Source: RGIG3102 sp045633415 (GTDB taxonomy: Bacteria; Bacillota; Clostridia; Oscillospirales; Ruminococcaceae). Taken from it: DNA of 64,000 nucleotides. How positions within the stretch are numbered: position 1 is the stretch's first letter; every line of letters begins with the position of its first letter. The stretch is taken from NCBI GenBank assembly GCA_045633415.1, contig JAZQYH010000061.1, forward strand, positions 1 through 64,000, in the 5' to 3' direction. The position numbers and the translations under genes were made by a program. The notes beneath the pieces are model-generated. The model made no database searches and was not told where the DNA came from. It saw only the letters and a list, made by a program, of their open reading frames with translations. Positions 1 through 7,767 of the stretch are shown here, one piece after another.

Positions 1-54
1 AGCAGGGGACTGAAAATCCCCGTGTCGTTGGTTCGATTCCGACCGGAGGCACCA
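1..54 (+). tRNA. tRNA-Phe (GAA), 3' part
   Basis: The 5' end lies outside the window. The anticodon stem (5-9 with 17-21) encloses loop CTGAAAA with anticodon GAA at 12-14. The T arm contains GGTTCGATTCC, and the acceptor 3' strand CGGAGGC is followed by discriminator A and an encoded CCA at 52-54. It heads a tRNA run with Gly and Cys, probably one transcript. Confidence 0.93.
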
Positions 55-65
55 CAATAAAATAA

Positions 66-141
66 GCGGGTTTAGCTCATCTGGTAGAGCGCCACCTTGC
101 CAAGGTGGAGGTAGCGAGTTCGAGCCTCGTAACCCGCTCCA
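66..141 (+). tRNA. tRNA-Gly (GCC)
   Basis: A full cloverleaf is visible. Acceptor GCGGGTT (66-72) pairs with AACCCGC (131-137). The anticodon stem CCACC/GGTGG encloses TTGCCAA with anticodon GCC at 99-101. The T loop is GTTCGAGCC. Discriminator T138 is followed by an encoded CCA (139-141). It lies 11 bases after tRNA-Phe. Confidence 0.97.
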
Positions 142-149
142 ATAATGGC

Positions 150-224
<75 letters not shown>

Positions 225-228
225 TAAA

Positions 229-262
229 AAGAAAGACGGTAGAGAAATCTATCGTCTTTTTT
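229..262 (+). terminator. Terminator of the tRNA run
   Basis: The inverted repeat AAGACG...CGTCTT with an inner TAGA/TCTA stem and a GAAA-like loop is followed by TTTTTT. It lies directly after tRNA-Cys. Confidence 0.85.
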
Positions 263-273
263 ATTTATTGCTG

Positions 274-302
274 TTTACAACTGTTGGTTGTTGTGATAAA
301 CT
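274..302 (+). promoter_or_regulatory. Probable radA promoter
   Basis: TTTACA (274-279), a 17-base spacer, then TAAACT (297-302), upstream of radA. The match to the vegetative sigma consensus is moderate. Confidence 0.5.
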
Positions 303-330
303 TATAGCAGAACTATAGAGGAATTTTAAT

Positions 331-1701
331 ATGGCTAAAGAAAAACTGAAAACTATATATGTATGTACAAACTGTGGTGAAGTTTATCACAGATGGCAAG
401 GACAATGTTCCTCCTGTAAAGAATGGAATACTATTACTGAAGATGTAATAGATACATCTGTTTCTTTAAAAAGCGCAACAGCATCAAATCATAAACGGAT
501 TGCTTTTAATCAGTTAAGTGATGTCGATGCAGATGATAATAAAAGCAGAATAAACACTGGCATCAACGAACTGGACAGGGTTTTAGGCGGTGGTATTGTA
601 CGTGGTGCAGGTATGCTTATTGGTGGCGAACCTGGCGCTGGTAAATCAACATTACTTTTACAGGTTTGTGGTAATTTATGTAAAGACTACAAAGTAGCTT
701 ATGTAAGCGGCGAAGAATCTGTCTCCCAGATTAAACTGCGTGCCAACAGACTGGGAATCGATGGAAGAAACATCTCCATTGCAACAGAAACTGATGTATT
801 TGCGGTTTGTCGGTCTATAGAAGAGTACAAACCTGATATACTGGTAATCGACTCTATACAGACAATGAACTGCTCTACAGTGTCTTCCAGTCCAGGCAGT
901 GTTTCACAGGTAAGGGAATGTACAGCCTTGCTGATTAATGCCGCAAAAAAATATGATACAGCACTGTTTATTGTAGGACATGTAAACAAAGATGGCGCCA
1001 TAGCAGGACCTAAAGTAATGGAACATATAGTAGACACTGTTTTGTATTTTGAAGGTGATAAAATGCTTCCATACCGCATTTTAAGGGCAAGTAAAAACAG
1101 ATATGGCTCTACAAATGAAATTGGTATGTTTGATATGTCAAGCAAAGGTATTGTTGAAATATTGAATCCATCAATGCTTCTTCTTGAAGGTAAAGGTAAT
1201 CAGATAAGTGGTAGCTGTGTAACATGTGTTATAGAAGGTTCACGTCCTATTCTGACTGAAATTCAATCGCTTACAACCAAAACAAATTTTGGTACACCAA
1301 GAAGAGCAGCTGCAGGTATAGATTACAACAGGCTCAATCTTCTGCTAGCTGTTCTGGAAAAACGAGCAGGATATTTTATGGGTAATATGGACACCTATAT
1401 AAATGTTGTTGGTGGACTGGAACTGGATGAAACCAGCATAGACCTTGCAGTTATTCTCAGTGTATTTTCAGGACTTACTGATAAAGCAATCCCAGATGAT
1501 ATGGTTGTTTTTGGTGAAGTTGGTCTTGGTGGTGAAGTAAGAAATGTAACCAATGTGGATGTAAGACTTAAAGAAGTCCAAAGATTAGGCTTTAAGAAAG
1601 CCATTATTCCTGGTCATGGTCTGAAACAGATTAACCCAGAAGATTATAATCTGGAAATATACGGTGTAACTAACGTCCGTCAAGCTATACATTTAATTTA
1701 A
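331..1701 (+). CDS. radA: DNA repair protein RadA
   Basis: RadA is a RecA-like ATPase that promotes branch migration and processing of recombination intermediates. The 456 aa protein has the usual family length and order: a zinc finger with C12, C15, C26 and C29; a Walker A motif GGEPGAGKST at 98-107; the RadA-specific KNRYG motif at 255-259; and a C-terminal Lon-protease-like domain from about residue 340 (GELGLGGE-type segment). The ATG is preceded by GAGGA at 7-10 bases. The gene follows a tRNA run, has its own weak promoter, and ends 20 bases before a hairpin that abuts the next gene. Confidence 0.96.
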   Translation: MAKEKLKTIYVCTNCGEVYHRWQGQCSSCKEWNTITEDVIDTSVSLKSATASNHKRIAFNQLSDVDADDNKSRINTGINELDRVLGGGIVRGAGMLIGGEPGAGKSTLLLQVCGNLCKDYKVAYVSGEESVSQIKLRANRLGIDGRNISIATETDVFAVCRSIEEYKPDILVIDSIQTMNCSTVSSSPGSVSQVRECTALLINAAKKYDTALFIVGHVNKDGAIAGPKVMEHIVDTVLYFEGDKMLPYRILRASKNRYGSTNEIGMFDMSSKGIVEILNPSMLLLEGKGNQISGSCVTCVIEGSRPILTEIQSLTTKTNFGTPRRAAAGIDYNRLNLLLAVLEKRAGYFMGNMDTYINVVGGLELDETSIDLAVILSVFSGLTDKAIPDDMVVFGEVGLGGEVRNVTNVDVRLKEVQRLGFKKAIIPGHGLKQINPEDYNLEIYGVTNVRQAIHLI

Positions 1702-1720
1702 TTCAATTTAATTATGATTA

Positions 1721-1767
1721 AAAACTCCCTGTAACTTCCATACTATTGGAAATGAAGGGAGTTTTTT
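1721..1767 (+). terminator. Terminator-like hairpin carrying the next gene's ribosome site
   Basis: AAAACTCCCT (1721-1730) pairs with AGGGAGTTTT (1756-1765). An inner TTCCA/TGGAA stem and a six-T run to 1767 complete it. The next gene's ATG begins at 1768, and its only purine-rich ribosome site, AGGGAG (1756-1761), is the 3' arm of the hairpin. Confidence 0.8.
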
Positions 1768-2736
1768 ATGAAAAAATACTTTTTATTTTTGTTTTTTCGG
1801 TCTTTGACAGGTATGTTGGTTTATACAAATATAAATTTGTCCAGCATAAAAATGGTTTCCCGGTCTTTGCTCAAAAAGAAAGAATATATACAGCAGATAA
1901 ATGTAAGCGGTGAATTTGAAGCAAAAGAAAACACAACAATCATTATGTCTTCACCATTATATATAAAGGATGTATTTGTCACAGAGAATAGCTATGTTTC
2001 CAAGGGCCAGGCATTGTTCTGCGTAGATAAAGTTATGATGAAAAAGCTTGTAAACGGAGAAGTTTCTATGGATGTTTCGCTCTATGCAAATAATGCCGAT
2101 ATTATGAAATACTTAAATAATACTTCGGATTTAACAACAGTAATTGATACTATACCGGATACAGTTTATTCTCCTTGTAATGGCATTGTTACACAGCTAA
2201 ATATCGCCTCTGGCACTGTTTCTATGGCAGATGAACAACTTGTGTCTATCAATCCTTCAGACGAAATTATGGCTAAATTTAGCCTGTCTCAAATAGATTA
2301 TGGCAAAATAAGTATCGGTGATATGGTACAGATAACACCTGTAGCCTTTGCAAACCAAAGATATATAGCAACTATAACAGAAGACAATGCTGTTATAAAA
2401 AAACAAAATTCTTTGACAGGAAGTAAAATAGTAGTAGATGTATTTGCACATATAAAAAATCCTGACAATAAAATTGCTGATGGATTACAGATAAATGGAA
2501 TCGTGAATCTGGATGGTCCCAGAGAAATAAAAGTAATAGATTATCAATATATAAATCAGGATTCAAACGGACAATTTGTCTTTATTTATAATAATGGTAT
2601 AGCTCAGAAACATTATATCAAAACAGGTATAGAAACAGGCAATTTTGTGGAAATAACCACCGAATTACCTGACAAAACTATTTTTCTGAAAGGAGATATA
2701 GAGGAAGGGGACAGAGTGCTTTTCACTATTGAATAA
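1768..2736 (+). CDS. Membrane-fusion (HlyD/MacA-like) efflux adaptor
   Basis: The 322 aa product has an N-terminal hydrophobic anchor (about 4-20). It is followed by a split biotinyl-lipoyl-like domain with halves around 62-90 (VTENSYVSKGQALFCVD) and 130-165 (VYSPCNGIVTQLNIASG), and a beta-barrel from about 170. That is the order of membrane-fusion proteins that bridge an ABC permease to the cell surface in Gram-positives. Transport substrate is unknown. It abuts the FtsX-type permease (TAA then ATG, zero gap), so the two are surely co-expressed. The start is fixed by AGGGAG inside the preceding hairpin. Family assignment rests on fold features, not close similarity. Confidence 0.7.
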   Translation: MKKYFLFLFFRSLTGMLVYTNINLSSIKMVSRSLLKKKEYIQQINVSGEFEAKENTTIIMSSPLYIKDVFVTENSYVSKGQALFCVDKVMMKKLVNGEVSMDVSLYANNADIMKYLNNTSDLTTVIDTIPDTVYSPCNGIVTQLNIASGTVSMADEQLVSINPSDEIMAKFSLSQIDYGKISIGDMVQITPVAFANQRYIATITEDNAVIKKQNSLTGSKIVVDVFAHIKNPDNKIADGLQINGIVNLDGPREIKVIDYQYINQDSNGQFVFIYNNGIAQKHYIKTGIETGNFVEITTELPDKTIFLKGDIEEGDRVLFTIE

Positions 2737-3906
2737 ATGAATATATCCAACCTTAAAAAACAGTTAAAATCGTACTTTACATCTATTATTTCTGTTTATA
2801 TTTCTGTTGTTTCTTTATGTGTAGTATCCGTTATCTCAATGGCTGGTAAAGACGCCATACAAAAGGAATTGGACGGAATAGGAATGAATGGAATGTCCGT
2901 TACGATATATAATGCTGCAGGAGAAAATATTACGGATGAAACTGTATATAATGCCCTTTCTGAAAATACTGAAGTTACCCGGCTGACACCTGTTATGTAC
3001 CAGATTGCTACCGTACAGTTTGATAATAGCGAAGAAATGCAATGTGTTTGCTGGGGTATATCACCAATGGCTAAAGATATTGTTAATCTTACACAGTTAT
3101 GTGGCAGGGGACTGTTTAACTCTGATATTACAAACAATAGTATGGTGTGTATGATTGATGAAAATATTGCCCTTAATTCATATGGTAGAAGCAACATTAC
3201 AGGAAAAAATATGTATATCACACTGGATGGTGGTGCAAACTGTTTTGAGATTATTGGTACGGTAAACAAAACAAGCAGTGTGCTGAATGGTATGTCTGGC
3301 AGTACAATACCAGATTTTATATATATTCCATACACCACAATGAAATATTTAAGTAATACAAAATCTTTTCAGCAAATAATGATAAATGTTTCCAGTGACA
3401 ATGTAACAGAAGATTCAATTAAAAAATATATATCATCAAATGTAAAACTAGCTCCTAATGCTCTGATTAGTATAACCAATTTAAGCCGGCAAAGAGAGTC
3501 TATAAATAAAATAGTGAATATTGCTTTTCTGGCACTATTTGCAGTGTCCTGTGTAGCTATAATTGTATGTGGAATATCAGTTGCAACCAGTGTAAATGCT
3601 GCTGTATCAAATTCCAGACACGATATAGGGATAAAAATCAGTCTTGGAGCATCTAAAATAGATATTATGACAGAGTTTCTTGTGTTATCGGTTATCGCTT
3701 GTATACTGGGGATAATCAGTGGTATGTTCACAGGAATTATTGTGTTAATGATATTTAATATATTTTTGCAATCAGCTTTTTATTTTGACAGTCAATTGAT
3801 AATATACGGCATTTCTGTTACAATTTTATTGGCGGTAGTTTTCAGCCTTTATCCAAGTTATAAAGCGGCAAGCCTTATACCAATAAAAGCATTAAGCAGG
3901 GAATAG
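2737..3906 (+). CDS. MacB/FtsX-type ABC transporter permease
   Basis: The 389 aa protein has one N-terminal membrane segment (about 17-36) and an extracytoplasmic MacB-like domain (about 37-255). Three C-terminal membrane segments follow (about 258-288, 312-340, 352-372). The IGIKISLGASKIDI segment and the ending YPSYKAASLIPIKALSRE are typical of FtsX-family permeases. MacB systems export peptides, toxins or lipids or act as mechanotransmission devices; the substrate here is unknown. The usual adaptor precedes it, but no ATPase gene lies nearby and none is fused, so an ATPase must be encoded elsewhere. Confidence 0.85.
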   Translation: MNISNLKKQLKSYFTSIISVYISVVSLCVVSVISMAGKDAIQKELDGIGMNGMSVTIYNAAGENITDETVYNALSENTEVTRLTPVMYQIATVQFDNSEEMQCVCWGISPMAKDIVNLTQLCGRGLFNSDITNNSMVCMIDENIALNSYGRSNITGKNMYITLDGGANCFEIIGTVNKTSSVLNGMSGSTIPDFIYIPYTTMKYLSNTKSFQQIMINVSSDNVTEDSIKKYISSNVKLAPNALISITNLSRQRESINKIVNIAFLALFAVSCVAIIVCGISVATSVNAAVSNSRHDIGIKISLGASKIDIMTEFLVLSVIACILGIISGMFTGIIVLMIFNIFLQSAFYFDSQLIIYGISVTILLAVVFSLYPSYKAASLIPIKALSRE

Positions 3907-3907
3907 C

Positions 3908-4597
3908 ATGAATAATTGCATTATAAATACAGAAGATAGGGAAATTACAGATGTTCTGACTGGTTTAGGATATAACTGTATTCCTGTAATAGAATCAGAT
4001 TTAGTCAGCCGCCCGATTTGTGCCCATTCTGACGTGTTATATAGAAAATTAGAGAGTAAGACTATTTTAATTTCGTCCTGCCAGATGGAAAATAAGCCTT
4101 ATCTGGAAAGACTTGGTTACACTGTATTAGTTTGCAAGGAATTAGCTCCAGGATATAAAACTGAATCTTTACTGAATTTCATAATCAATGATAAATATAT
4201 AATTAAAAATGAAAAAACAGCGATTAATTTATCCAGTGAATATTGTACTGACAAAATAATATTAAATGTTAAACAGGGTTATACCTGCTGCTCAACATTA
4301 ATGATAAAAGAAGATGTATATATAACTGATGATGAAAATATTTTTAATGTTATTACATCAGCTGGCCTTGATTGCCTGAAAAAAGAAAAAGGGGATATAG
4401 AGCTTACTGGATATGATTATGGTTTTATCGGCGGAGCATCTGTAAAACTGAAAGATAACAGAATTTTATTCTTCGGAGATATTGAAAATAAAATTGAAAA
4501 AGATAAAATTATTAGATATTTAAAAAAAAATGATATGGAGCCAATATTTATATCTGGAAAGAAATTAAAAGATATAGGTTCAGCATTAATTTTGTAA
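3908..4597 (+). CDS. DUF6873-like protein (GME-fold related)
   Basis: The 229 aa soluble protein starts one base after the permease stop and is probably its operon partner. The pattern of an early CIIN segment, a central GYTCCSTLMI segment, ITDDENIF, GFIGGASVKL, ILFFGDIE and a C-terminal KDIGSALIL resembles the DUF6873 family. That family is predicted to share the guanidino-group-modifying enzyme fold. No clear catalytic cysteine is seen near the C-terminus, where such enzymes usually have one, so activity is doubtful. Function is unknown. The family call is from memory of the sequence pattern. Confidence 0.6.
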   Translation: MNNCIINTEDREITDVLTGLGYNCIPVIESDLVSRPICAHSDVLYRKLESKTILISSCQMENKPYLERLGYTVLVCKELAPGYKTESLLNFIINDKYIIKNEKTAINLSSEYCTDKIILNVKQGYTCCSTLMIKEDVYITDDENIFNVITSAGLDCLKKEKGDIELTGYDYGFIGGASVKLKDNRILFFGDIENKIEKDKIIRYLKKNDMEPIFISGKKLKDIGSALIL

Positions 4598-4602
4598 ATT
4601 AT

Positions 4603-4630
4603 AAATCAGTCCATAGTGGCTGATTTTTTT
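4603..4630 (+). terminator. Terminator of the radA-DUF6873 cluster
   Basis: AAATCAG/CTGATTT with inner CCA/TGG, TAG loop and one bulged T, followed by a run of Ts. Confidence 0.75.
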
Positions 4631-4631
4631 A

Positions 4632-4660
4632 TTGATTAAAGCTGGGGAGTATGCTATAAT
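4632..4660 (+). promoter_or_regulatory. Strong sigma-A-type promoter upstream of the Xer gene
   Basis: TTGATT (4632-4637), a 17-base spacer, and a perfect TATAAT (4655-4660). Transcription should start near 4667, giving a leader of about 220 bases before the recombinase ATG. Confidence 0.75.
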
Positions 4661-4672
4661 TTAATTGTAATT

Positions 4673-4700
4673 ATTTCGCTAAATAAAAATTTAGCGAAAT
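4673..4700. repeat. 28-bp palindrome with Xer-site geometry
   Basis: Two perfect 11-bp inverted arms (left arm ATTTCGCTAAA, 4673-4683; right arm 4690-4700) flank a 6-bp AT-only centre (4684-4689). Eleven-six-eleven with AA/TT at the inner arm ends is the layout of dif-type sites bound by Xer recombinases. It lies 185 bases upstream of a Xer gene and just after a predicted transcription start, so an operator is the main alternative. No T-run follows, which argues against a terminator. Confidence 0.6.
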
Positions 4701-4885
4701 TGAGGGTAGTAAAAAAGTGCTTTTTTCATTAAAAACTCCATTTTACAGCTGCACCATTATTAATGATTTATTTATTTAATGATTAATATTAAATTCATAA
4801 TTGTTATTTAAATATTTGTAATTACATTTATATATTGTTTTGTTACATTTATTTTTTTGTTTAGTACATTTACAGGAGTTTTCTT

Positions 4886-5905
4886 ATGGCAAATTCTAAA
4901 CCAATAATTTATTCAGATTTTTCAGACAGTCCACGGTTTTTAAAAGAATTTTTATATTATATGCAAACAATCAAAGGATTGTCTGCACGCACTGTTGAAG
5001 CCTATTATCTGGACCTTAATTTATTCTTCAGATATATTTCCCAAAAACGCTCTGGCTGTATAGATAATGATTCTATTAATGATGTTAAGATTAATAATAT
5101 TAATCTAGATACTTTGTCAACTATTTCACAAAGTGATATTCTCGACTTTTTATATTTTACAATGAATGAACGTAGTAACTCTGCGGCATCCCGTGCCAGA
5201 AAATTAAGCAGTCTTCGTGGATTCTTTAAATACATGGTTCAGAAAACACATCAGCTTGAATTTAATCCTTGTGAAAATATCGAACTTCCACAGAACAAAA
5301 AGCGTTTGCCTAAATATCTTACTCTTGAGCAAAGCATGGAACTTCTCTCAAATATTGATTCTAAATTTGCTACCAGAGATTACTGTATTGTAATGCTTTT
5401 CCTTAACTGTGGTATGCGATTATCAGAATTGGTTGGAATTGATATTAAGGATATCCGTGGTGATATTTTAAGAATTATCGGTAAAGGTAACAAAGAAAGA
5501 ACTGTATATCTTAATTCAGGCTGTTTGTTAGCTATTGAAGATTACCTTAAAGAAAGAAATAATATTGTTTCACCTAATATTGAGCCAGCATTGTTTATAT
5601 CAGCTACAAGAAAAACAAGACTTACTACAAGAAGTGTGCAGAAAATCGTTGAAAATGCACTTAAATCAGCTGGTCTGGATGGCATGGGTTTTTCCACACA
5701 TAAGTTACGTCATACAGCCGCTACACTTATGCATCGTTCCGGTGGTGCAGATATGCTGGCGCTAAAAGAAATTTTAGGTCACGAACATGTTTCTACAACT
5801 GAAATTTATACACATTTATCTGATGAAGCATTGATGAAAGCTGCTAAGTCTTCCCCACTTTCTACCTTTAAAAAGCCTAAGAAAAATAATAATACACAGG
5901 AATAA
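4886..5905 (+). CDS. Tyrosine recombinase of the XerC/XerD family
   Basis: Xer recombinases resolve chromosome dimers at dif. The 339 aa protein has an N-terminal core-binding (SAM-like) domain (about 15-120) and a catalytic domain with the full set R178, K200 region, H272, R275, H299 and nucleophile Y308. It is about 40 residues longer than typical XerC/D, with an insert around 55-80 and a lysine/asparagine-rich tail. Similar longer forms occur in Oscillospirales. ACAGGAG precedes the ATG. Adjacency to a SpoIIM-like gene recalls the spoIIM-xerD neighbourhood of Bacillus. Whether it is XerC, XerD or a solo enzyme cannot be settled here. Confidence 0.9.
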   Translation: MANSKPIIYSDFSDSPRFLKEFLYYMQTIKGLSARTVEAYYLDLNLFFRYISQKRSGCIDNDSINDVKINNINLDTLSTISQSDILDFLYFTMNERSNSAASRARKLSSLRGFFKYMVQKTHQLEFNPCENIELPQNKKRLPKYLTLEQSMELLSNIDSKFATRDYCIVMLFLNCGMRLSELVGIDIKDIRGDILRIIGKGNKERTVYLNSGCLLAIEDYLKERNNIVSPNIEPALFISATRKTRLTTRSVQKIVENALKSAGLDGMGFSTHKLRHTAATLMHRSGGADMLALKEILGHEHVSTTEIYTHLSDEALMKAAKSSPLSTFKKPKKNNNTQE

Positions 5906-6478
5906 TTATATTCCTGTGTATATAAACCGTTTTATGAGATAGTAGATAATGTAAACACATGATATTGAAATATAGTATACAAATAGTTTTTTAATATCTT
6001 TTTTAATATTGTATTTTTTACTTAATATTTCTTTTACTGTTGTAAATATAAACAGCAATAAGATTATAGTTATTGCTGTATCTTTTAAAACATAATTAAA
6101 CATTATATTGAAGATATTTATATTTTTTTCATAAAACAATATAGAATATATACATCCATTCTGTACTGATAAAATAAATGGAACACAGATTATCAAGCTT
6201 TTTTGTATGCCAGAATATTTTAAAAATGGTATCAATGTACAAATAACAATATCACGCAATATGTATGGCGCTATTACCGCTAAATCCACTTCCCTTGCCT
6301 GTTTTGAAATATTTTCGGTTAATGTAATGTATTTGACAAAATCGAGATTATAGGCGTTTTTCAGGGTAAATACACAGCCTGTGCATAAGCCTGTGATATA
6401 AATCAAGAGTAAAATATTAAAAGTCACTTTATACTTTGTATTTTGAGAAAGTTTAAAATCTTTATTTTTACGAATCAT
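5906..6478 (-). CDS. Five- or six-TM membrane protein, SpoIIM-like
   Basis: The 190 aa product is hydrophobic, with membrane segments around 18-36, 68-85, 92-112, 128-148 and 163-183 and a basic N-terminus. Length, topology and position beside a XerD-like gene fit SpoIIM, a membrane subunit of the SpoIID-SpoIIP-SpoIIM peptidoglycan-remodelling complex that drives engulfment. It is transcribed convergently to the recombinase, and its stop immediately follows the recombinase stop. Sequence similarity is weak by eye, so a general membrane protein remains possible. Confidence 0.5.
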   Translation of the reverse strand: MIRKNKDFKLSQNTKYKVTFNILLLIYITGLCTGCVFTLKNAYNLDFVKYITLTENISKQAREVDLAVIAPYILRDIVICTLIPFLKYSGIQKSLIICVPFILSVQNGCIYSILFYEKNINIFNIMFNYVLKDTAITIILLLFIFTTVKEILSKKYNIKKDIKKLFVYYISISCVYIIYYLIKRFIYTGI

Positions 6479-6508
6479 ATATTTTTATTAAAATTCTTGG
6501 AGGAAATT

Positions 6509-6943
6509 ATGGAAATTCTTATAAGAAAAGCAATACCAGATGATGCAGCTGCTATTTCAGCATTAATTAAAAACAGCATGGGATTTGATAACCCTGCACA
6601 TACCATCAGAGAAAATCTGGAAAGAATAGTTAATTTTGAAAAAGACCTGGTTATTGTTGCTGAATATAATAATGAGATAATTGGTCTTGCGCATGCAGAA
6701 GATTACGATACTTTATATGGCCCTCCAGTAAAAGACCTTATGAGTCTGGCAGTAAAAACAGAATTTCAAAATATGAAAGTTGGCACAAGGCTTATGGGAA
6801 GGGTTGAACAATGGGCTGTAGATAAAGGCCGGAAAGGTGTGCGTGTGTTAAGTGCATCAGAAAGAGTTAACGCACATAAATTTTATCAGTCATTGGGCTA
6901 TACACTGAACAAATATCAGGCAAACTTTCATAAATTCTTTTAG
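6509..6943 (+). CDS. GNAT-family N-acetyltransferase
   Basis: The 144 aa protein is a single GNAT domain. IRKAIPDDAAAISALI opens the fold. The acetyl-CoA-binding motif A is SLAVKTEFQNMKVGTRLMGR (Q-x-x-x-G-T). HKFYQSLGY near residue 130 is the usual C-terminal strand with active-site tyrosine. The start is set by TTGGAGGAA at 6497-6505, six bases before the ATG; an upstream in-frame start lacks a ribosome site and would overlap the divergent gene. The substrate is unknown. Its last four bases overlap the end of the convergent TIGR04086 gene. Confidence 0.88.
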   Translation: MEILIRKAIPDDAAAISALIKNSMGFDNPAHTIRENLERIVNFEKDLVIVAEYNNEIIGLAHAEDYDTLYGPPVKDLMSLAVKTEFQNMKVGTRLMGRVEQWAVDKGRKGVRVLSASERVNAHKFYQSLGYTLNKYQANFHKFF

Positions 6944-7329
6944 TTAACACCCAGAATTCCGCCTAAAATACCCGCAAAAGTAATAGCAAGCAGTTTGGTA
7001 TACAGAATATTAGAAAAGGCAAATGTACCAAAATGCACCGCCAGTGCGATGACTACAACCGAAAAAATACCAGCTACACATCCACCTATCATTATCCCCT
7101 TTTCTTTGAATAATTTCCCCAGAGCATAACTGTCTAAAAAAGATGAAAATGTAAGTAATGTTGTTGTTAAAGGAATAAGGATATATTCCGGTGTATCTAT
7201 TTTTGTAATGCCAAAGGCAGCAATACATAACATAAAACCAATAGTTGCCATACAAAAAAGAAAAAAGGATATAAAATTAAAAATTAATTTTTGCCAAGGT
7301 TTTGCTGATAACATAAAATTTTGTAACAA
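6940..7329 (-). CDS. TIGR04086 (YrzE-like) membrane protein
   Basis: The 129 aa protein has four predicted membrane segments (about 15-40, 49-65, 78-98, 108-127) and ends GILGGILGVN, as in the TIGR04086 family. The function is unknown. It follows yajC, tgt and queA, matching the Bacillus order queA-tgt-yajC-yrzE. The most likely start is a TTG at 7329 preceded by GGGGGTG from the 3' arm of the terminator hairpin; an ATG at 7314 has no ribosome site. Its stop overlaps the end of the convergent acetyltransferase. Confidence 0.75.
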   Translation of the reverse strand: MLQNFMLSAKPWQKLIFNFISFFLFCMATIGFMLCIAAFGITKIDTPEYILIPLTTTLLTFSSFLDSYALGKLFKEKGIMIGGCVAGIFSVVVIALAVHFGTFAFSNILYTKLLAITFAGILGGILGVN

Positions 7330-7372
7330 AAAAACACCCCCGTTGAATAGTAAATTCTATTCATAGGGGTGT
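7327..7372 (-). terminator. Terminator-like hairpin between yajC and the TIGR04086 gene
   Basis: Reading the minus strand, ACACCCC pairs with GGGGTGT, with an inner GAATAG/CTATTC stem, then seven Ts. It ends at the TTG start of the next gene, so that gene needs read-through. Confidence 0.8.
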
Positions 7373-7399
7373 AATTTTATTACTTATAAAGTCTGTGAA

Positions 7400-7705
7400 T
7401 TAAGCATCCAGTTTTTCAACTTCGGAAACAGCCCATCTTTTGATGCGCAGTTTGGAAGAAGCAGATTCGATAACAAGTGTATCTTCTTTGATGCTGATAA
7501 CTCTGCCAACGATACCGCCAGCTGTAATTACGCCATCACCGATTTCCAGTGTGTTGCGCATTTCCTGCATTCTTTTTTCTCTCTTTTTCTGTGGAGAGAT
7601 GAGCATGAAATACATAACGCCCAGAACAACTACGAATGGCATAGTGTTTGTCATCAGAACTGAAAACAGAGATTCTGTTGCAGCAGCTTCTAATAAAAAG
7701 AACAT
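7400..7705 (-). CDS. yajC: Preprotein translocase subunit YajC
   Basis: YajC is a small accessory subunit of the SecDF-YajC part of the Sec translocon. The 101 aa protein has one N-terminal membrane helix (about 12-35), then the signature SPQKKREKRMQEMRNTLEIG and GVITAGGIVGRVISI, which is the conserved soluble part. AGGAGG lies 7 bases before the ATG. It has its own promoter overlapping the end of tgt, so it can be made apart from the queuosine genes. Confidence 0.95.
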   Translation of the reverse strand: MFFLLEAAATESLFSVLMTNTMPFVVVLGVMYFMLISPQKKREKRMQEMRNTLEIGDGVITAGGIVGRVISIKEDTLVIESASSKLRIKRWAVSEVEKLDA

Positions 7706-7735
7706 GGGTTTTTACCTCCTAATAAACTAAAGTAT

Positions 7736-7764
7736 AATATATCATATTTTAAATAATAATGCAA
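7736..7764 (-). promoter_or_regulatory. yajC promoter
   Basis: On the minus strand, TTGCAT (7764-7759), a 17-base spacer, and TATATT (7741-7736), placed between the tgt stop and yajC. Confidence 0.6.
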
Positions 7765-7767
7765 TAA

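Noticed and set aside
699..1145. A 148-codon minus-strand frame inside radA
   Set aside because: It lies wholly within a certain gene, with no ribosome site and no recognisable domain.
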